A DNA stretch of 64,000 bases from Patagioenas fasciata (GCF_037038585.1 NC_092520.1:190320604-190384603), one strand, 5' to 3'; positions 1 to 12,531 are shown, counted from the stretch's first letter. Notes: generated by a model not told the origin, from the letters alone. Numbers and translations: made by a program.

Positions 1-450
1 AGACCTTCTATGGCTTAGATACTAAGTGCTTTCACTGGAGTATTTTTGTCCGCCTTCCTTTCTTTCCCTCTTTGACATCAGTAAGAAGTTTTATTTATAC
101 ACTGCTATGAGATATTACATCTACTATGGAAAATTACTGACAACTGCTTTGTCAGTGATGTTCATGTCCAAGTAAATCTGCTTCCTTTTACAACATTTTT
201 GATAACCTGGATTAAAATATTGTAGGTGCTGCTCAGATTTCTACTGCCTGCCAAGATATTAATATTGTTCCAATTAGACTGCTTGCTGTAACAGCAGTTT
301 TCTAAAAATTGCACTGATGGTGGCTTCGAGCCACGCGGTGTGAGCAAGGACACCTCTTGCTCCCCATCCAGACCTCAGGCTGTGTCTCCAAACCCCGAGC
401 CTGCTCTGCGCAGAGCTGGTTTAGCCCCACCCTCTGAGCAGTCCAGCCTT
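1..450. other. Upstream flank of CPED1, no gene seen
   Basis: This stretch is mixed-composition sequence with no convincing open frame. The 63-residue minus-strand frame at 162-353 has no recognisable motif. By human synteny the ING3 gene would end somewhere upstream, but no ING3 coding sequence or clear polyadenylation site is visible. The last 80 bases become GC-richer and contain a CACCC-type motif (about 425-433) and a CTGCGCAGA motif near 405, as promoter-proximal DNA might. Confidence 0.5.
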
Positions 451-485
451 TATTTATATGAAATCCGTGGTCCAACTGGCTTCAG
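451..485 (+). promoter_or_regulatory. Candidate TATA-type core promoter of CPED1
   Basis: TATTTATA occurs at 451-458, about 25-30 bases upstream of a TTCAGA sequence near 481 that could serve as an initiator. A CACCC motif lies just upstream. Downstream, a good splice donor at 623 would end a short leader exon. This is inference from spacing and motifs only; TATA-like words are frequent in AT-rich DNA. Confidence 0.25.
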
Positions 486-622
486 ATGGTGTGTGTATGT
501 GCGTGTGCCTGCCTTCTGAGTGAGTGAGACGAGCTGGGATCATGAGCCAGGGTTGTTCCAAGTGGTTTTAATCAGCAGCCCATTAGAGGAGAACGGAAAA
601 CTTCTAACAGGATAAGAACCGA
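482..622 (+). other. CPED1: Candidate noncoding 5' leader exon of CPED1
   Basis: A consensus donor (GA, then GTAAGT at 623-628) follows about 140 bases of sequence downstream of the TATA-like motif. The matching acceptor would be TTCCTTCACAG ending at 1093, giving an intron of 471 bases within the 5' UTR. There is no direct support. The main alternative is that the coding exon is simply the first exon, with a start site nearer to 1318. Confidence 0.27.
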
Positions 623-1093
623 GTAAGTAAACCTAACTTTGAACTCGCAATCTGGACGAAACAAATGCAAACGAAAGTCTTCATAGTCTGTCAGTTTTCA
701 GATAAATGATCACTTTTAGAGAGAAAGCTGAGCATGCTGACAGGAAGGAGGCAATTTAAAAGGACTGGAATGAAGGAAACTGTAAAAACAAAGTGGGAAT
801 CGAGAATACAAGAGAGAAAAAAACCAGCAAACGATTGTTCACAAAGTTGGTACACTCTCTTATTCTTTTCAGCTGTGGACAGGACGTGTTAAGCTTTAAC
901 CTGTTGCTTTCTTGGACCCTGTTGTCTGTCTGAGCAGTGCTCTCTGCGAAGCGGGTGAAGATTTCTGCTCCTCACCTGTCTGCCGGCAGGTCTGTTCTCC
1001 CGTTAGCGAGGCGTGGAGCAGCTCGCTGCGGATCCGCTCAGAGCGCCCACGGCACACTGCCCTGTGCCCCACTCACTTCTTCTTCCTTCACAG

Positions 1094-1317
1094 GTTGTTC
1101 CTGCACCCCCATGGGCCGGTACCTCCCAAGCCTCTGCTCCCCTGGAACCTGTGACTCCTTGCCAGGCACCAGGAAGGCGCTCAGCAACAGAAATGGGGAA
1201 AGCTCTCGCTAGTTTTGGGTAAAGCGTGCTTTTGACTTTTTTTACCCTGGCAAGACGTGGCTACTTGGACTGCATCTGCAATGTGGCAAAGGGTGAAGTG
1301 AGGACGGCGAAGAGGCC
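1094..1317 (+). other. CPED1: Candidate 5' UTR part of the first coding exon
   Basis: The pyrimidine-rich acceptor ending at 1093 would start this exon, and it runs without interruption into the CPED1 start codon at 1318. It contains three upstream ATGs. The first, at 1110, sits in a strong initiation context (CCCCATGG) and opens a 33-codon frame closed at 1212. A second at 1192 opens 9 codons, and a third near 1281 opens 6 codons. If the leader is real, these small upstream frames could lower CPED1 translation. Confidence 0.35.
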
Positions 1318-1569
1318 ATGGTTTGTGGGCAAGTCCCCAGGTGCCGCAGGCTTTGTCGCCCTCGTCCCTTCCTTCTGGCCTTAGTGGTGGCTGGCTGTCT
1401 GTTCTGCCAGACCCTGACCCCCCTCATGACCAGCAGCATCCTTTCGTCAGTCGTTAATGGGATTGCACCCAACAAACTGACTAAAACACGGCAAGGAAGA
1501 TACAAGGAGGTCTCCCCAAGCAACATTCTCTGCTTCCCCCCTGGCAGTAACTCACAGACAGTGAAAAAG
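1318..1569 (+). CDS. CPED1: CPED1 coding exon 1 (start codon, signal/anchor segment)
   Basis: This exon encodes residues 1-84 and ends in phase 0 at AAG followed by the consensus donor GTAAGT. The start matches the mammalian protein: MVC, then a Cys/Arg/Pro-rich run (CRRLCRPRPF), then a hydrophobic stretch at residues 17-30 (LLALVVAGCLF), then QTLT. The positive charges before the hydrophobic segment suit either an ER signal peptide or a type II signal anchor, so the protein should enter the secretory pathway. Residues 35-84 are a low-conservation linker with no N-glycosylation sequon. The start is chosen because the frame begins here and the first 34 residues resemble the human N terminus. 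The ATG context (GAGGCCATGG) is strong. Confidence 0.93.
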
Positions 1570-4500
1570 GTAAGTCAGCTGGAGCAGAGTGCTGAGCAAT
1601 AATTAGCAAAATGAGGGGTAGCGAGTCTGGCAGGATCATCCAAGTCCAGCTAAAATTAGCCTGAGCTTGGAAGTCTGAGATCTGTATACAAACAAATGGG
1701 TGATCTAATGACAGCGGCATATGCGCAAGCACATCTCCATTACCAGCTCCTCACTGTGGTGTTATTAACACAGGAATCCTGAAATCTTCAACTGAATCAT
1801 GGCACTGCTCTGTGACTCCAGGGAGATTTCAGTGTGCTGCACAGACCATATTTTATTTTGGCTTTAGGAATCGGTTCAGAGGCTTTATGGTACAGGCTCA
1901 TAAATCAGGAGCCAGTGGGGTTTCATGAAAGTGACGGAGGCTGTTAATTAGCACTGGGGTGCAGCTGCCTGTGTTAAAGTTATCTGCTGGTCTGTTTTAA
2001 ACTTTACTGGTGTTCTGCTGAGAAGCTGAATTTAACTGCATTTGAGAAATAAAAAAGTGCTTTTCAGGTTTTCAAATCACACTATTTATTTTGGAATCTT
2101 TGTCCCACAAATTTTATTTTGTCCTTAGGTTACCTGACCTCATGTTTACTTTGTATAGGGTTCCTAGAATGTGTGTTAAAACTGCACAAATGCACACACT
2201 GTTATTTTAGTTGGAAAATGTGGTTTATTAAATGGTCCAGACTGAGGCAGTTATTTTTACCCTGGAATCTGTGATCAGCACTAGCACAAATGTTTCAAGT
2301 TTTCTTCACTTATGTAGAGGGCTGCTAATAGAGCAGCACATAGCTCACAGTGAAATGATCATTATGCTGGCATTTTATGTACAACTGTATCAGGACTATA
2401 AACATTTATCTGTGACTTCACAGATTATGGACAGCATCTACATAAAGCAGTTCACATTAAAAAAAGTCAGAATGTTGCTTTTTTGGTTAGATATGGTTCA
2501 CGATCTGAAAGGTCAGCAGTATTGATTTTAGGAGAACAGTTGTAAAGTGCATCTTCTGCAGCAATTGAAAATAGATATGTGAAATAATTTTGGCATGAAC
2601 TCTTTAAACTCAAATCTTAAAAAATGGATGTTTTTTTCTTGTGAAGGTCAGAGAGATTTTTCTTATAAGTTGCAAAAATCTACTCTATGATGCATTTGTA
2701 ATAATTGCATATTTTAATGACCTTTTAGTATACTAGGTACCCAGATTTGGATTTTTTCAACAGTGTGACATGAAGAATTACTACTTACAGGCACATAAGC
2801 ACAATTGACAAGTGTTGGTCATGTTGTGTTACAACCTTTGGCACTTACAGTTCATTCCTTTCCACTCATTGCCATTGTAATGGCAAGAAACATTTCATAT
2901 CTAACCTCGGACTGCCTACATTCTATAAGAACTGGTGAAATAATGGCAAAGTTTTGCCTGAATGCTCTCTGTAATTTCTTCTTTCCCATTTTACCTGAGA
3001 AAAATGCACATTGATGTTGGACTTGGTGTGCTGGCTGTTCGAAATGAGAAGGAAGCTTATGTTTTTACAACGTGCTGTACTTACTGCCTTCCAGTGTGCG
3101 TGGTTGGATGTGACTATCACATGCACATGCTGAGCCTATAGTACAGATGTAAATGCATATGTTAACCCTTATAGGTATGTTTTCCAGGACTGTGCTACTC
3201 TAACACATTCCTCTTCAAGTTCTGAAGACCACCCATAGCTGGCTCCCTGTTTGTCTTGAAAGTTTCCTCTAGAGCATGATGAACAAAATGTCTTGCACAT
3301 GTTGGGATGTCACTCTAAGTTGCTCTCTGTTTCCAGATAATACTCTGCTGGTTGTGTGGGCTGAATAATAATCTCAGGGAACAGAAAAAACAAACATCTC
3401 CAAAAATCTCTACCACTTCGCTTTGAGAGTGTGTTCTTGAACTGTGTGTTTTCGCCCACTGCTTATTTAGATAGCTGGACTGTTATCTTGCTTGATTTTA
3501 TTGGGTACCCAGTAACATCTAAGGCAGATGTCATGGTTGAAACTTCACACAGTTTTATTTTACAGTCACGTGCCCACCCCCAGTGGCTAGTTTGGGAACA
3601 AGTTTTCATTAAAGGTCTGGTTTGAATCTTCATGTATATATCTGGAAAAATACTTTAAAATATATTTCAAAACATTCACATCCTTAATTAACTAGTCACA
3701 CATGTATTCTTATTCTATAAATAGTCCAGCAAGCAAATTTATTAAAAAAATGATTCTGCAGTTAAACAGTGACTAAAAGTAAACACTGCAACATGTCTTA
3801 TGAAGTCAAAGTTCATGAATAAACGTTAAGGCAAAGAAGACCCTGCTGGAGATAATATTCTTCAGATAATACCCAGAGTTTGTGGGTTTTGAGCCATAGC
3901 ATCTGTCACACTGCAGAATCTCTTCTGACTGGGTAGAGGCAGGTTCAATTCTTGTTTCCTGCAGAGAAATAATCCGTATTGTGTTGAGCCTGCTGCAAGA
4001 ATGTGGTTGTGATTGTTATTGCATGAGTAAAATCCCCTTGTAAAGTCTGATAACTTCCCCATTAGCACTAAGTGTCTCAAAAAAAGAAAAAAAAAAAAAA
4101 CCAACAAACTGGAATCTCTTATGAGCCTTGGGGATAAGCGGAGGGAGAGACTGGAGGAAAAGTGAAGCTTTGCCACTGCATTTCTGATCTAAAAACTGGT
4201 CTCATTTTGGAAAGTTCCAGACAAATGTGGAAAAAGCATGGGGCTGGAAATTGCCAATTTGATCTATAAATGTGTCACCCATGATGCCCTGGGATGGAAC
4301 CACTACTGTCAGGCACATAGTGCCTGTCTTTTTTAAATTATAAAAATGCAGTTTTCATCCATAGACTGGAGAACCTGACAGAGCTGATACCTCTCTCAGG
4401 TATCACACATTACAGGAGTTTTAAAAGCTACTGGAGAGCTGGTCCTGTAGCCTTATTTTCACATGAGCAGAGGTCAACTTTTTATAGTGTAAAATTAAAT

Positions 4501-5149
4501 GTTAATATCTGTAGCATGAAAAATAGAGGGCTTATTTCTGATTCTCCAATATTAAAGTCATTAGAGGGAGATATTACATCCAGCAGCAGGCTATCTTCAG
4601 GTTCAGCCAGGCACTCTTACCTCTTGCATGACAAAATATTTGCAAATATATACAGTAAGGAGAACAGCTGGTGCTGTAGCATCAAAACTGAAATAGTTAT
4701 CAACAAAAAAAGCCCATAGGAGCCCTGAGTGGAGGTTTGCCTACCATAATATTGTGCCAGAAATACCTTCGGTACCAACCAGACATAAAACCATTACACT
4801 CATATTAAGTAATTTAGCTCTGATTCTCAGCCAGTTCTGATAAGAGCTGATTAACTGGTTACACTGTATTTCCACTCTCCAGATTAATTTGGCCAGAGCC
4901 AAGTGAGGTGTCTCTGCACAGCAGGGCATTTTGCCCAGGTAGACATAGCACCTTTGCTGTTGTGGGGAAGAAGTGAGACAGTATTGCTGTAAAAGAGGAG
5001 CTATAATGAGGTGAGCAAACAGGAAGAATGAGAAAAGGATTTTTATGGCTTTATTCTGAACCAATAACATATGGTTTACTGGCAGCAGACAGCAAGAAAG
5101 AAGCAAGATAATGGCAGCTTCATGTGGCTATATCTCAGAGATACTATGT

Positions 5150-5487
5150 AGGAGAAAGGGGAAGGGGAAGAGGAAGGGGAAAGGGGAAAGGAAATTGAAA
5201 GGAAGGGAAGGGAAGGGAAGGGAAGGGAAGGGAAGGGAAGGGAAGGGAAGGGAAGGGAAGGGAAGGGAAGGGAAGGGAAGGGAAGGGAAGGGAAGGGAAG
5301 GGAAGGGAAGGGAAGGGAAGGAAAGGAAAGGAAAGGAAAGGAAAGGAAAGGAAAGGAAAGGAAAGGAAAGGAAAGGAAAGGAAAGGAAAGGAAAGGAAAG
5401 GAAAGGAAAGGAAAGGAAAGGAAAGGAAAGGAAAGGAAAGGAAAGGAAAGGAAAGGAAAGGAAAGGAAAGGAAAGAAGGAAAGGAAA
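5150..5487. repeat. Compound pentanucleotide microsatellite (GGGAA)n then (GAAAG)n
   Basis: A ragged purine leader (5150-5194) and one TT interruption at 5195-5196 are followed by 291 uninterrupted purines (5197-5487). Within these, about 24 copies of GGGAA (5201-5320) change abruptly into about 31 copies of GAAAG (5321-5475), then break down. The 131- and 179-codon open frames that cross it on both strands come from the repeat and are not genes. Long homopurine mirror tracts of this kind can form triplex (H-DNA) structures. Confidence 0.97.
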
Positions 5488-8400
5488 TCTGAGAAATTGT
5501 TACTAGAACTTTAAAACATCCAGAGTGGAATGATCCTCTCTTTACTTGAGTGCTCCACTGTATCTTGTCAGACCCAGAAGGCTGGACTTCATGGTCAATG
5601 GATATAACTTCCTCTGATGCAAAAGTCGTGACTGAATGTAGACATTTAAAACAAATCTGTTGATCTTCATCCTCTAAAGACATGTGTGCCTTGTTTTTCT
5701 ATTGATTTTTTGGATGGAATACACTTGCTTCAGTCAGAAGATGCAGGGCAGGAATGGACCAGGAGAGGAGTGTTGTGGAAGATGAGATGGGGAAAAGCGG
5801 CACTGGCTGGGCGAGGGTGGGAGGCAGAGCAGGGAGCTATGGCTGCAAAGTAACGCTGTCCTCAAAGAGCACAGGAGAGACTGTGCACAGAGGGCTCTGG
5901 GTTTGTTCAGGGGAAGAGGAGATGGGAATGGAAATGGAAAGAAAAGAAGACAAAGTCAGTGGGAACTTTGAAATGTAAATGTGTGAAAAAGGAGAAATGA
6001 AGCTAGATGATAGAATGAGGAGTGATTTTTGCTATTACACAAAAACGGAGTGTGGTGAGAGCTCAGGATAGAAAAGATTACATTATACTTAATAAGGTTT
6101 GATACACTTTTAAAGTAAATTTAGTCTTTAAAAGGATATTTATTTCATAGAATATGGTAGGGGGATGAGAACTCTCTTCTCCTCATAAAAGAACAAACTA
6201 CTTTGCTAGTATGAAACCTGTGTTAATAGAAAGCAATCGACAGATGGTATGGTATCAGCAACTGTTTTCCGTGATATGATACCACATTCACATTGCACCC
6301 TATCAAAGCAGGACATTTTTTCCCCTTTTCAGTGTATTATAGAATGCAAAAGGCACTGAGGAAACAGCTATTTTTACTGCGCAGATATCTAGAGAAATGT
6401 TGGTGGTAAAGGGCAAGGCTATTGTAGCGGGCAGGAAAGAGGGGCAGGGCGGAGACTCTGCAGGAAGGGACCTTTGAGAAGGATGGATGCATCAGCGCCA
6501 GATGGGAAGTGGAGGCAGAACCTCACTCATGCACTTCTTTGGAGCCTTTTTCTCAAAAGCAGCTATTCTGACAAAATGGAAGGATTGGCTAATCATCTGT
6601 TCTCAAGACAAGGCAGTTGGTAACATGAACTACATGCAATTGTAAAGCAAAGGCATTTTGATAAAATAGCTCTGTACTTCTAGCTCTGAAAGCCAGTGAT
6701 GACTATGCAAATAATTCCAGTTTTGCTCTTGGATTTACGAAGTCATAAAAAACCAAGAATCAAAGTAGTGCCAATAATCTAGTTTCTTGTTCTGTATTGA
6801 TTCAGCAAACAATTAGAAGCAGAATTACATTCCAACCATTTCATTCTGCAACCCAGCCCTTTCTGATTAGGAAATCTAACAGAACATAAAGCCAACACAT
6901 TTAAATATCCTCCAGAAAGTGAAACAGGAAATCAACTGCTCTGTTACTTCTTGATACAGGAGCTATGTGCACTTCAAATACAACAGTAGTATGAACAACC
7001 TACTATTTCTAAGAACTTTTATGCGAACATGAAAAAGAATTTAAAAGTCTCATTTGGAATTAATAAAGGTCTGCACAGTCTTGTAAACTAATCACTCAGG
7101 GCATTAGAACCACATGCTAAGATTTTATAATCGCTCTTCTCATTAATGCTGTTTAATATTAGTGGAGTGATTTCTAGGAATCCCACTCATGGATTTTTTG
7201 TAACGTTGTTGTGCTAGGTGGTATTTAGCAGCGCAGGCAACCCATGCTGTCCTTGGTGGCTGAATGGGAATTTAAGCAGTTCTCCACCTATGAGGATCGT
7301 TGGTAGGGCCAGTGTTGTTTATGTAAGGCTGGTTCTCTTTCAGGGTATTTCTGTTTCACGCCTCTTCAAGCAAAAGCCTTTTGGTTTGCATGGTGGCTCA
7401 TGCATCTCTTTTGCAGCAGCCCAGTTCCTGCAGAAAGCGGTGGGGTTAGAGTAAGCTGCAGTCCAGTTGTTTGAACCTACTGGACAAGACCCTGAGAGTC
7501 TTGGCTAACTCAGTGTAAAAGAGTGGCTGCCTGTAATCAACACGGGGACTAAAGCCACCAGAACTGGGGAGCTGAAAAGATGAGTCACAGTTTTTCAGTT
7601 CTTTCCTGAGAGAAGCTCAGGCAGGCATGAGTTGGGCCATTATTTTAGGAAAAAGAATTTTGTTTCTGTATTTGAAGTGATGGTCAATGAAATTCTGTGG
7701 CAACAGTTCAAACTGTATATTTGCTTCCCTGCCAGGCAGAGACAATGCATAAAAATTTATGGAATTATGCAATCTTCCTGGAATCTGAAAAAATGCCAAG
7801 GAACTGTTTTTCTCTCCTCAACTTGAAATATCTTTGCTATTTTCTTCTTGGCCAAAACAATGACAGTAATTATGTATCATAAGATTCAGTTACTGACCAA
7901 ATTGTGGATTTTTGGATCAACCCAGAAATTCTGTACAATAGAGGAAGGCTTCAGAGACTAATACAATCAATTTTATCTTTAGACATTCCTAACCTAGAAT
8001 TGGATAAACTGGCTTCAAGGAAAATGTCAAAACATTTTCTCTTTAACAGAACTTCACAGCTGTGTGGAACTTGCAGGCAGAGAGAACTAAGAATTGCAAC
8101 TCAGATAATAGACGTCTATTTTCAGTCAGACAAGGATGGTTATGTAGTTCTTGAGCTTTCATATTACATAAACTGAGCTGTTTATCTCATTTGTTAAGAC
8201 CTCAGAGGAATATGCATTTGATTTGATAATTTAAAAAAAATTCCATAATAAATGTTATGGAGCTGACTTTATTTTGTGGTTTTGTGTTATTCTATAAACT
8301 GAAAGCAAAATTACAAAATTCATTCTTATGCATTTTTATTTACTTTAGAGCCCATTGTGGTTTGTTTATAGCAGTTCTTCCGGCCGTGGATAATGTGTGT

Positions 8401-9449
8401 AAAAGCCTATTGCACTAAACTGAGGTCAGTGACTCAGCTAACTGCAATGGTTTGCAAGCTGCACAAGCAGGCATATCATGTCAAAGTTGACACAGGTCTC
8501 ATCCTAAATCATATGGGAAATCTCAGCCTTGCTGTAAAGCCTCATTAATTTCAGTGGAGACAGCCACACTATTCTCTAGGTAAGACATGGGCCACAGATG
8601 TTCTTTACCAACCCGTTTCACATAAGGTGTATTGAATCTGTAATAAACTGACCTGCTAACAAATAGCCTGAGACTTCAAACAGGGGAAGAGCTAAAAAAT
8701 GGTTAGGACATGAAAACATTTTGCCATGTAACAATTATTTTCAAATGTACCAAATGTTATGGATCCTTTTTTTTTTTTTTGTTGGTGTAAGCCTACTGCA
8801 CATTAAAGTTATAGGAATGCCAAAAAATCAGAACCATAAAATGTCAAAATATGCGAACAGCTTATTTTCATTTATTGCACTCTGCTTCTTTTATACCAGC
8901 TCTCTGCCCAGACTGCATTTTTATGATTGAGAAACATTTTATAAAAAACAGCAGACTCTTTAAGTGTCTAAACATGACTGCTATTGCTATAATATTGGAA
9001 ATTCTGAAATACATCCAGTAGTAACTAGATCAGTATGGCCAGTGATGTAAAGCATTTTATAGAGAGGTTTGGAAAAAATTATGGAATCACTTGCTACAAA
9101 CGTGCAGTTGGCCAGAATTTTTTTTAATTCTGTGTAGCCAATGGTTAGCTCAAAACAAAACAAAACAAAACCACCCTACACTGCACTGGCTTGGCAAGAA
9201 AACAGAGAGGACACGTTGTATCTTGTAACCTGGACTGCAAATAGCTCTGAAAGGAAAGGGCAGAGGAAATAAAGTTGGCAATGCTACACATGGATCTCAA
9301 GCACACACCGTAAAAGGTGCAGAGCTACATCATGCTATTTAATAGTATTAGATTAGACCTCAGGTTAAGCTGTTAAATTTATGACCCTGAATTGTCTCAA
9401 TGTCCCAAAGATCCCATCATGGATTTTTGGGAAGTTAGTGGATAAAAGT

Positions 9450-10200
9450 GCATTATGCCCAGCGCCTGGGTGGCGGGAGGGGCAGCTGGGAGTGCAGGCA
9501 AGCGTGTCCCTGGGGAATCAACCCTGCATCAGGAGGCTTTGGACACCGGAAGCCTGAGGGGTTTTTACATGTCTCTGGACTGTGTGTCCCAAGGAAAGGC
9601 CTCTGGGGCGGCTGGTGCTGTGCTCCGTATATGAGGGCCATGGTGAGCCCTGTGTGTGCCCATGGAAGGCGGCCGGTGGGAGCTGGCTGCTCTGCAGGCC
9701 CTGGGGAGCCACTCCGGCTGTTTGCCTTTGTGTTTTGTGGAAGTGACCTGGGTTACTGCCGTTGCTTGAACTTCCTTTTTTTTTTTTTTTTTGTGCTAGT
9801 ATCAATGTTCACTTGAATATTTGCTATTGCCAAACTGTTGTAAACATTTCCACTAATCCCTGGGCAACTGGGGAAGATGTGCCTGCATCAGCACTCACAT
9901 GGAGGATGGAGGGAGAGCTCCCTTCCCCTGGGAGATCTCACTGCAGCCAGGCTGACCCCAGCCTTTGGGGTCCCCAGGGCCCTGCCCGGTGGTTCCTGTC
10001 CTGCTGTGCCCTGCCGGCCAGGCGGGGGGAGCAGTGGGGGGCACAGCTCAGCCCAAACCTCACTGGCAGCCAGGGCCACCAGGGGCTGTTGCACCAGGCA
10101 TGGGCTGCCAGGTGGTGGCCAGGCTGGGGTCCGCCCTGCCGGAGCTGACCTTGGAGTATTGCCTGCAGGGAGAAATAAAGTTGTTTCTGGGTGCTTGAGA
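9450..10200 (+). other. GC-rich block ending in a polyadenylation-like signal (unassigned)
   Basis: About 750 bases are clearly GC-richer and CpG-richer than the surrounding intron. Several overlapping open frames of 62-128 codons cover both strands, none with a recognisable domain; such overlap is expected where stops are scarce. The block ends with AATAAA at 10174-10179 followed by GT-rich sequence (10181-10198), the usual layout of a vertebrate cleavage site on the + strand. It could be a terminal exon of a short or noncoding transcript, an old repeat, or simply a GC-rich intron segment. A poly(T) run at 9777-9792 sits inside it. Confidence 0.35.
10174..10198 (+). promoter_or_regulatory. 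Candidate polyadenylation signal with GT-rich downstream element
   Basis: AATAAA at 10174-10179 is followed within 20 bases by GTTGTTTCTGGGTGCTTG. The hexamer alone is common in AT-rich DNA. Here it lies at the edge of a GC-rich block and has a fitting downstream element, which raises its standing a little. Confidence 0.3.
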
Positions 10201-10539
10201 TAGAAGCTCTTAAAGTTTGTTTGCAGGAAAATGCTTAAGGAGTGGCACTGCCGGAAGCTTTGCTTTTGCGAAGAAAGGTGTATTTTGGCAGCATGATAAA
10301 AGTGTGTTACCTGTCAGTGAGGAGAGGTGCACACGAAGTGCCACCAAGTCCATGGCAGATAGCACCTTAGCCGCACCGGGAGGGGCGGGAGCAGGGCAAG
10401 CGGGAATCGCCAGCTAAAACTGGGCAGGGATGTGTCCTGGGCTGCAGCCCCTCTGCGCTCCTCATGTGTCCTTAGCTCACTCCACAACACCGGCCCTTGC
10501 AGCACACGTGGGATGGAAAATTGGATTTGCTCACAAAAT

Positions 10540-10860
10540 AAAGTGAGAGGTGTCTCTATCCACTGAGTCCCTTCCGCTACGCAAGTGAAATGGAAAGTGG
10601 AAAGTGTCCGGCCTGAGTGCCTGGAGGGGGAGGGAGAGGGAGTAGAGGGGGAAGGCTGGCGAAAGGGCTGGATTTAGGAACAGGGAGGGAGGGGGGAAAT
10701 GGAGATGAAGGGCTGCCAGCGCCTGCTGGCGCTGCAGGAGAGCAGGAAAGAGAGGAGATAAGGGGAAAGGAGGGAGGAGCAAAAGCTAGAGGAAAGAATG
10801 GCCGGTACTGTAGCGGGGAAGGGCGATCTGAGGCGCTCAAACGCTGTGACTGCTGCCCAA
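10540..10860. other. GA-rich, CpG-containing block in intron 1
   Basis: This stretch is strongly purine-biased (runs of GGGAGGGAGAGGG type between about 10620 and 10800), with scattered CpGs and an 18-base inverted repeat at 10717-10734 (7-bp arms CAGCGCC/GGCGCTG, 4-base loop). Its composition resembles GAGA-type regulatory DNA or a degraded purine microsatellite. The short open frames across it follow the base bias and show no domain. Confidence 0.4.
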
Positions 10861-12531
10861 TTAATGTGTTCTAAAAACCCTGGGACGCCGTGAGGACATT
10901 TGACAGGTTACCTAATGCAGTTCCTCTGACTTCACCCTGTGCTATTTGTGCTTCTTCCGGCCAGCATGTGATCAGTCTTTACTCAAATATCCCAGTGTCT
11001 AAAGTTGTTTTGAGTTGCACATTCAGCAAATACACATGGAAGACTGACAGTGTTGTATCGAGATATTTTTCAGGGTCAATTCATCTATGATGCTGACCCT
11101 TTCCACAGGAGATATCTACTCTGGAGCAAAAGCAGACACGGTGTTAGAGGCTCAGGGCTCTGAAATAGTTTGTGCTCCTCACTGCCATGGAGGAGCTTAC
11201 ACTTCGGCCAAGTGTAATGTAAATCTGCATCCTGTAGCTGCGGAACAGACTGCCGAGAAGAGTGATTTTATCAGTGGATCCCAGGCCTATAAACAACTAG
11301 ACACATCTTGAATGACATTTGTTTATATCAAAGCATCTGTCTCTTTTCAATGTGGTCTACTGTGCAAAAAATTGTGGTGCCTTGTTTGTGTAGCACTTCC
11401 TATGTCCAGTGATAAGCTTACTAAAATTAGAAGTTATGGAATACCTTAGTTTTTAAAGGACCTACTGTTGACTGCTGCTAGGTTGAAAGAAATGAACTTA
11501 ACAAGAACTGATTTAATGTCCTGAACTGAATCCCTTAAATGCTGGTATGTTTCAATCCTAAAGATAAATACTTTTCACCAAAAGAAAATCTTGTCTATTA
11601 ATGGTGTTTTTATTGCAAAAGAACAGCTATACTACTTCAGATATTAGTGACCTGTTTCCCACAAGGAGCATCCTGTTTTTATGCCTTATGTAAGATGTAA
11701 GATGTAAAATACCCTCCCTGATTACAGTGACCCTGTAATTCACTTTGCAGTACTTAACGTCCAGCTCATGCCATCTCTGTGTGTTTGGAGTGACTCTCTT
11801 CCATTTCTCCTTGCAAGAAGCTCATATTCCAGGCTTTATACAGAGGAGGGGTTTCCTCTAGATGTCATTGCCCCTAGGCCCTATGTGGGAAGACAGTGAA
11901 TGGTAGACAACTCAAGAGTTCCCTGGGATTCGTTGCAGACATCATATACCTTTCCACTTGCTCCTATATACAGGTGTCTCTGTCAGTCCTCCTGAGCTGG
12001 ATTGTGTTCAACTAATAAGGTAATAAGTTATTGACAAGATTACATTTAATTTTCTAGAGCCACAGCAATCTACAGTACTGTTTAGGATTCCTCTACGTGC
12101 TTTTACCTCAGTACTCTTCTTATGTTTCTTAATCATGCTGCACAGCAGAACTCAGACCCCTGCACTTATCATCTGCGTAAGACCCATGTTCCTTAGAACA
12201 ATAAACATGGATCCTATCAAGCCTTCTCTGCTAGATGACCCACAGGTCAGCCTCAGGCCACAGTTAAAGTCATCTGGCAAGTACTGTTACCCGCTCATCA
12301 GAGCAGGCCAGATTTTAGCTAAAGATGTTTCCATGAAGGGAAGACCATGGTTTAAAGACCCTCCATTGCTACACTGAGCTTTCAAACCCTTGCAATATCA
12401 GTCCAAAATGAAGGCAGAAAAGACAGAGAGGCTGACAAGATTGAATATGTGGTCAGAAGTCCCTGATATAAAAAGAATTCTTAATTATACCAGAAATATT
12501 TCCTGGATTGTCACAGTAAGTTATTAGTATT

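Noticed and set aside
3900-3970. GGTTCAATTC, resembling a tRNA B box
   Set aside because: No A box at the right distance and no cloverleaf pairing; not a tRNA or a recognisable SINE.
5111-5683. 131- and 179-codon frames over the purine repeat
   Set aside because: Residues are just translated GGGAA/GAAAG units; microsatellite, not protein.
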